16,830 nucleotides of DNA from Lachnospiraceae bacterium (GTDB lineage Bacteria > Bacillota > Clostridia > Lachnospirales > Lachnospiraceae), in contig CAAGLJ010000241.1 in assembly GCA_900770785.1 (NCBI GenBank), positions 1-16,830 of the forward strand. The letters run 5' to 3'. A program made the translations under genes and the position numbers. Positions within the stretch are counted from its first letter, which is position 1. Each line of letters starts with the position of its first letter. The notes under the pieces are model-generated. The model saw only the letters and a list, made by a program, of their open reading frames with translations, ran no database searches and was not told the DNA's origin. This document shows positions 14,329 through 16,830 of this stretch, piece after piece.

Positions 14329-15477
14329 ATGAGAAAATTTGAGTTGATTGCACCCTGCCATTTCGGGCTTGAGACGGTGCTGAAAAAAGAAATTATTGAT
14401 TTAGGATATGATGTAAGCCATGTAGAGGATGGCAGAATCACTTTTTTGGGGGATGCAGAGGCTATTTGCAGAGGAAATGTTTTTCTGCGTACGGCAGAAC
14501 GTATTCTGATTAAGGTGGGCAGCTTCAAAGCAACTACCTATGAAGAGCTTTTTGAACGGACCAAAGAGCTGCCCTGGGAAGAATATATTCCAAAGGAGGG
14601 GAAATTCTGGGTGGCAAAAGCCGCCAGTATAAAGTCCAGACTGTTCAGTCCGTCAGATATCCAGTCCATTATGAAAAAGGCAATGGTAGAAAGGCTGAAG
14701 AAGATTTACCATATAAACTGGTTTGAAGAGACGGGGGATGCCTTTCCTTTACGTGTTTTTCTTTTAAAGGATGAGGTGACTGTTGGATTGGATACCACTG
14801 GGGAATCCCTTCATAAGAGGGGTTATCGGAAGCTGACGGCTAAGGCACCTATTGCAGAAAATCTGGCAGCAGCTTTGATTATGCTGACCCCCTGGAAGGC
14901 TGACCGTATATTGGTGGATCCTTTTTGTGGAAGCGGAACCTTTCCTATTGAAGCAGCTATGATGGCGGCTAATATGGCACCGGGAAGGAATCGCAGCTTT
15001 CTGGCAGAAAGCTGGTCGCATTTGATTGCCAAACGGGAATGGTATGATACGGTGGATGAAGCCGAAGAACTGGTGGACTTGTCGGTGAATACGGATATTC
15101 AGGGCTATGATGCGGATGAGCATATGGTGGCTATTGCCAGGGAAAATGCACGTCTGGCGGGAGTAGAGAAGCTGATTCATTTTCAGACCAGGGATGTGTC
15201 CAAGCTAAGCCATGCGAAAAAATATGGCTTTATTATTACCAATCCACCTTATGGAGAGCGGCTGGAAGAAAAGAAGAATCTGAAAACCTTATATGAAATG
15301 ATTGGGGAACGCTACAGGCAGCTGGACAGCTGGTCATTATACATGATTACTGCCTATGAAGATGCACAAAGAGATATTGGGCGTAAGGCGGATAAAAACC
15401 GCAAAATTTATAATGGAATGATGAAAACCTATTTTTATCAGTTTCAGGGGCCTAAACCACCTAAAAGAGAGCATTGA
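14329..15477 (+). CDS. THUMP-domain class I SAM-dependent RNA methyltransferase (YpsC/RlmL-type)
   Basis: The 382-residue protein resembles B. subtilis YpsC and the N-terminal half of E. coli RlmL. These place N2-methyl groups on guanosine in rRNA; the exact position in this organism is inferred. It has an N-terminal ferredoxin-like plus THUMP region (about residues 1-160, with FELIAPCHFGLE and the YEELFERTKELPWE helix). The methyltransferase domain shows the SAM-binding DPFCGSGT (197-204), an acidic D260/D262 region in GYDADEHMVAIAREN, and the catalytic NPPYGER (305-311). The MRKFELIAP start matches relatives, so ATG 14329 is probably right despite the lack of a normally spaced ribosome binding site. 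It heads a likely operon with rdgB (32-base gap) and the phosphoesterase. Confidence 0.93.
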   Translation: MRKFELIAPCHFGLETVLKKEIIDLGYDVSHVEDGRITFLGDAEAICRGNVFLRTAERILIKVGSFKATTYEELFERTKELPWEEYIPKEGKFWVAKAASIKSRLFSPSDIQSIMKKAMVERLKKIYHINWFEETGDAFPLRVFLLKDEVTVGLDTTGESLHKRGYRKLTAKAPIAENLAAALIMLTPWKADRILVDPFCGSGTFPIEAAMMAANMAPGRNRSFLAESWSHLIAKREWYDTVDEAEELVDLSVNTDIQGYDADEHMVAIARENARLAGVEKLIHFQTRDVSKLSHAKKYGFIITNPPYGERLEEKKNLKTLYEMIGERYRQLDSWSLYMITAYEDAQRDIGRKADKNRKIYNGMMKTYFYQFQGPKPPKREH

Positions 15478-15509
15478 ATATTAAGGGTAAGGAAGGAAAT
15501 GAATAATTC

Positions 15510-16157
15510 ATGAGTACAAGAATCATTTTTGCTACAGGAAATGAAGGGAAAATGCGGGAAATTCGTTCTATTTTAGATGATCCGGATCTGGAAGTGCTTT
15601 CCATGAAAGAAGCCGGAATTCAGGTAGAGGTGGTGGAAGATGGAAGCACCTTTGAAGCAAATGCCCTGATTAAAGCAAAGGCCATTGCAGAGCTGGTAGC
15701 TGAAACGGATACGGTAATGGGAGAAAAAGCTGGCAGGGGAAGTGGAGTAATCGTACTGGCGGATGACTCAGGACTGGAAATAGACTGTTTAAATAAGGAG
15801 CCGGGGGTATATTCGGCCCGTTATATGGGAGAGGATACCTCCTATGAGATAAAGAATCAAAACCTTCTTGACCGTATGCAGGGTGTACCGGAGTCTGAAC
15901 GGACAGCCCGTTTTGTCTGTGCCATTGCTGCGGTTTTTTCTGATGGAAGCAGTGAAACGGTAACGGCTGCTATGGAAGGAATCATTGGTGAAGAACCCAG
16001 GGGAGAGAATGGCTTTGGTTATGATCCTATATTTGTTTTGCCGGAATATGGCTGTTCTACTGCCCAATTGACGATGGAACAAAAGAATGAAGCCAGCCAT
16101 CGGGGTAAGGCTTTGAGAAAAATGAAAAAAGTTATACGGGACAAATTAGACAGATAA
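15510..16157 (+). CDS. rdgB: XTP/dITP diphosphatase (non-canonical purine NTP pyrophosphatase)
   Basis: This HAM1/RdgB enzyme hydrolyses dITP, XTP and ITP to monophosphates, keeping deaminated purines out of nucleic acids. GGAAGGA (15491-15497) lies 12 bases before the ATG. The 215 residues show ATGNEGKMREI (8-18), LADDSGLEID (83-92), PGVYSAR (98-104), GENGFGYDPIF (165-175) and SHRGKAL (196-202). All family motifs are intact. The protein is about 15 residues longer than typical because of an extra Gly/Glu-rich stretch (about 64-79) before LADDSGL. RdgB and a YfcE-type phosphoesterase commonly sit side by side in Clostridia, as here. Confidence 0.96.
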   Translation: MSTRIIFATGNEGKMREIRSILDDPDLEVLSMKEAGIQVEVVEDGSTFEANALIKAKAIAELVAETDTVMGEKAGRGSGVIVLADDSGLEIDCLNKEPGVYSARYMGEDTSYEIKNQNLLDRMQGVPESERTARFVCAIAAVFSDGSSETVTAAMEGIIGEEPRGENGFGYDPIFVLPEYGCSTAQLTMEQKNEASHRGKALRKMKKVIRDKLDR

Positions 16158-16162
16158 GCAGA

Positions 16163-16212
16163 CCGGTTCCAAGAGGAAAGGCTTAAGAAGAGGAGACGGG
16201 ACGGCAGAACCG
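16163..16212 (+). repeat. 7-bp inverted repeat in the rdgB-phosphoesterase gap
   Basis: CCGGTTC (16163-16169) and GAACCGG (16206-16212) can pair across a 36-base purine-rich loop within the 82-base intergenic gap. It may form an mRNA hairpin between the two cistrons. There is no U tail, so it is not a terminator. Confidence 0.4.
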
Positions 16213-16239
16213 GAAAGAGTTGGGAAGGAAGAAATAATA

Positions 16240-16719
16240 GTGAGAATTCTGATTGTTAGTGATACACACAGGAGACATGATAATTATATGAAGGCATTGG
16301 AGTGCTGCCGACCACTGGATATGGTAATTCATTGTGGAGATGTAGAGGGAGGAGAATATCTGATTGAAGAAGCTGCCGGCTGTCCGGTAGAAATCGTTCA
16401 GGGAAACAATGATTATTTTTCAGATTTGCCAAGAGAAAGGGAATTTGAGCTGGAAAAATACAGGGTATTTTTAGTTCATGGACATCAGTATTGTGTCAGT
16501 CTGGGACATGAAACTCTGGTGGAAGAGGCCAGAGCAAGGGGAGTGGATATAGTTATGTATGGACATACCCATCGTCCGGTAGTGGTGCGGGAAAAGGGAA
16601 TAACCATTGTTAATCCGGGCAGTCTTACTTATCCCCGCCAGGAGGGAAGAAGTCCCTCTTACATTTTGATGGAAACAGACAGAAAAGGTGAGGCCTTTTT
16701 TCAAATTTTTTATTTATAG
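16240..16719 (+). CDS. YfcE/MJ0936-family metallophosphoesterase
   Basis: The start is GTG at 16240, with GGGAAGGAA (16222-16230) upstream. The 159-residue length is typical of this compact family of Mn/Ni-dependent phosphodiesterases. All metal-site motifs are present: SDTH (7-10), GD (33-34), GNND (55-58), HGH (80-82), GHTH (108-111) and NPGS (125-128). Relatives hydrolyse model phosphodiesters, and the physiological substrate is unknown. It is the last gene of the methyltransferase-rdgB unit. An AAAAGG/CCTTTT hairpin followed by T runs overlaps its last codons and may serve as terminator. Confidence 0.93.
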   Translation: MRILIVSDTHRRHDNYMKALECCRPLDMVIHCGDVEGGEYLIEEAAGCPVEIVQGNNDYFSDLPREREFELEKYRVFLVHGHQYCVSLGHETLVEEARARGVDIVMYGHTHRPVVVREKGITIVNPGSLTYPRQEGRSPSYILMETDRKGEAFFQIFYL

Positions 16720-16729
16720 AAAAAAGTTG

Positions 16730-16758
16730 TTGACAGAAAAGGAAAACTGTTATATACT
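16730..16758 (+). promoter_or_regulatory. Strong promoter of tRNA-Pro
   Basis: A consensus TTGACA (16730-16735) and TATACT (16753-16758) are spaced 17 bases apart. The -35 begins 10 bases after the phosphoesterase stop. Transcription is predicted near 16765, about 25 bases before the tRNA. Confidence 0.85.
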
Positions 16759-16789
16759 ATGTCTTGCGTTAAAGAAAAAGACGGGGAAA

Positions 16790-16830
16790 CGGGGTGTGGC
16801 TCAGCTTGGCTAGAGCGCCTGGTTTGGGAC
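16790..16830 (+). tRNA. tRNA-Pro(TGG), 3'-truncated by the contig end
   Basis: The acceptor 5' arm CGGGGTG (16790-16796), the D arm (GCTC/GAGC with AGCTTGGCTA loop) and the anticodon arm CCTGG with loop TTTGGGA are present. The anticodon is TGG at 16825-16827. Only the first base of the 3' anticodon arm remains, and the T arm and acceptor 3' arm are missing because the sequence ends. Confidence 0.9.

Noticed and set aside
1..16830. CRISPR array, toxin-antitoxin, phage or complete transposase gene
   Set aside because: No regularly spaced repeats, no transposase or integrase frames and no small toxin-antitoxin pair could be seen on either strand; the only mobile signal is the non-coding MITE-like element.

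Overview
The window looks like one short contig from a low- to medium-GC Clostridia genome, most likely Lachnospiraceae (Blautia/Dorea-like). That placement rests on codon use, strong AGGAGG-type ribosome binding sites, and the family types of Lgt, the HAAS/DUF1700 protein, YfhO, the LTA-synthase-like enzyme and the YpsC-type methyltransferase. It is an inference, since no rRNA or species marker is present. Both ends are assembly ends: the first 18 bases match the 3' end of the Illumina TruSeq Read 1 adapter, and the last 41 bases are a tRNA-Pro(UGG) cut off just after the anticodon loop.

Layout. (1) 19-1442, plus strand: a 5'-truncated polytopic membrane protein overlapping a small SH3-like, signal-peptide-bearing membrane-anchored protein, closed by a terminator. 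(2) 1546-7353, plus strand: a promoter and a three-gene surface-glycan operon made of UDP-galactopyranose mutase (glf), a polyprenyl phosphosugar transferase that starts glycan assembly, and a large fucokinase/fucose-1-phosphate guanylyltransferase fusion (Fkp type). Together they would supply UDP-Galf and GDP-fucose and load the first sugar on the lipid carrier. No glycosyltransferase, flippase or polymerase is recognisable, so the rest of the pathway lies elsewhere or was lost at the left contig end. (3) 7365-12153, minus strand: an LTA-synthase-family phosphoglycerol transferase followed by a YfhO-family membrane protein, consistent with polymer assembly and its glycosylation. A 143-bp MITE-like element sits between them. 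(4) 12252-12432: tRNA-Arg(ACG) with promoter and terminator. (5) 12499-14290, plus strand: a partial second copy of the element, lgt, a HAAS-domain membrane protein, and a 53-residue Asn/Gln/Ala-rich protein that ordinary length cut-offs miss. (6) 14294-16719, plus strand: a YpsC/RlmL-type RNA methyltransferase (possibly leaderless), RdgB and a YfcE-type phosphoesterase. (7) 16730-16830: promoter and truncated tRNA-Pro.

Most of the window is ordinary core and cell-envelope gene content. The strongest unexpected signal is the MITE-like element at 10060-10202. It has perfect 13-bp terminal inverted repeats, a perfect 8-bp direct repeat on its flanks, and two internal hairpins. A 69-bp half copy lies about 2.4 kb away, and its four differences all fall outside the base-paired stems. 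Other points worth a look are two G homopolymers in the kinase half of fkp, a predicted leaderless transcript, and a perfect 10-bp hairpin in the leader of the LTA-synthase-like gene. I did not find a convincing wholly new multi-gene system.
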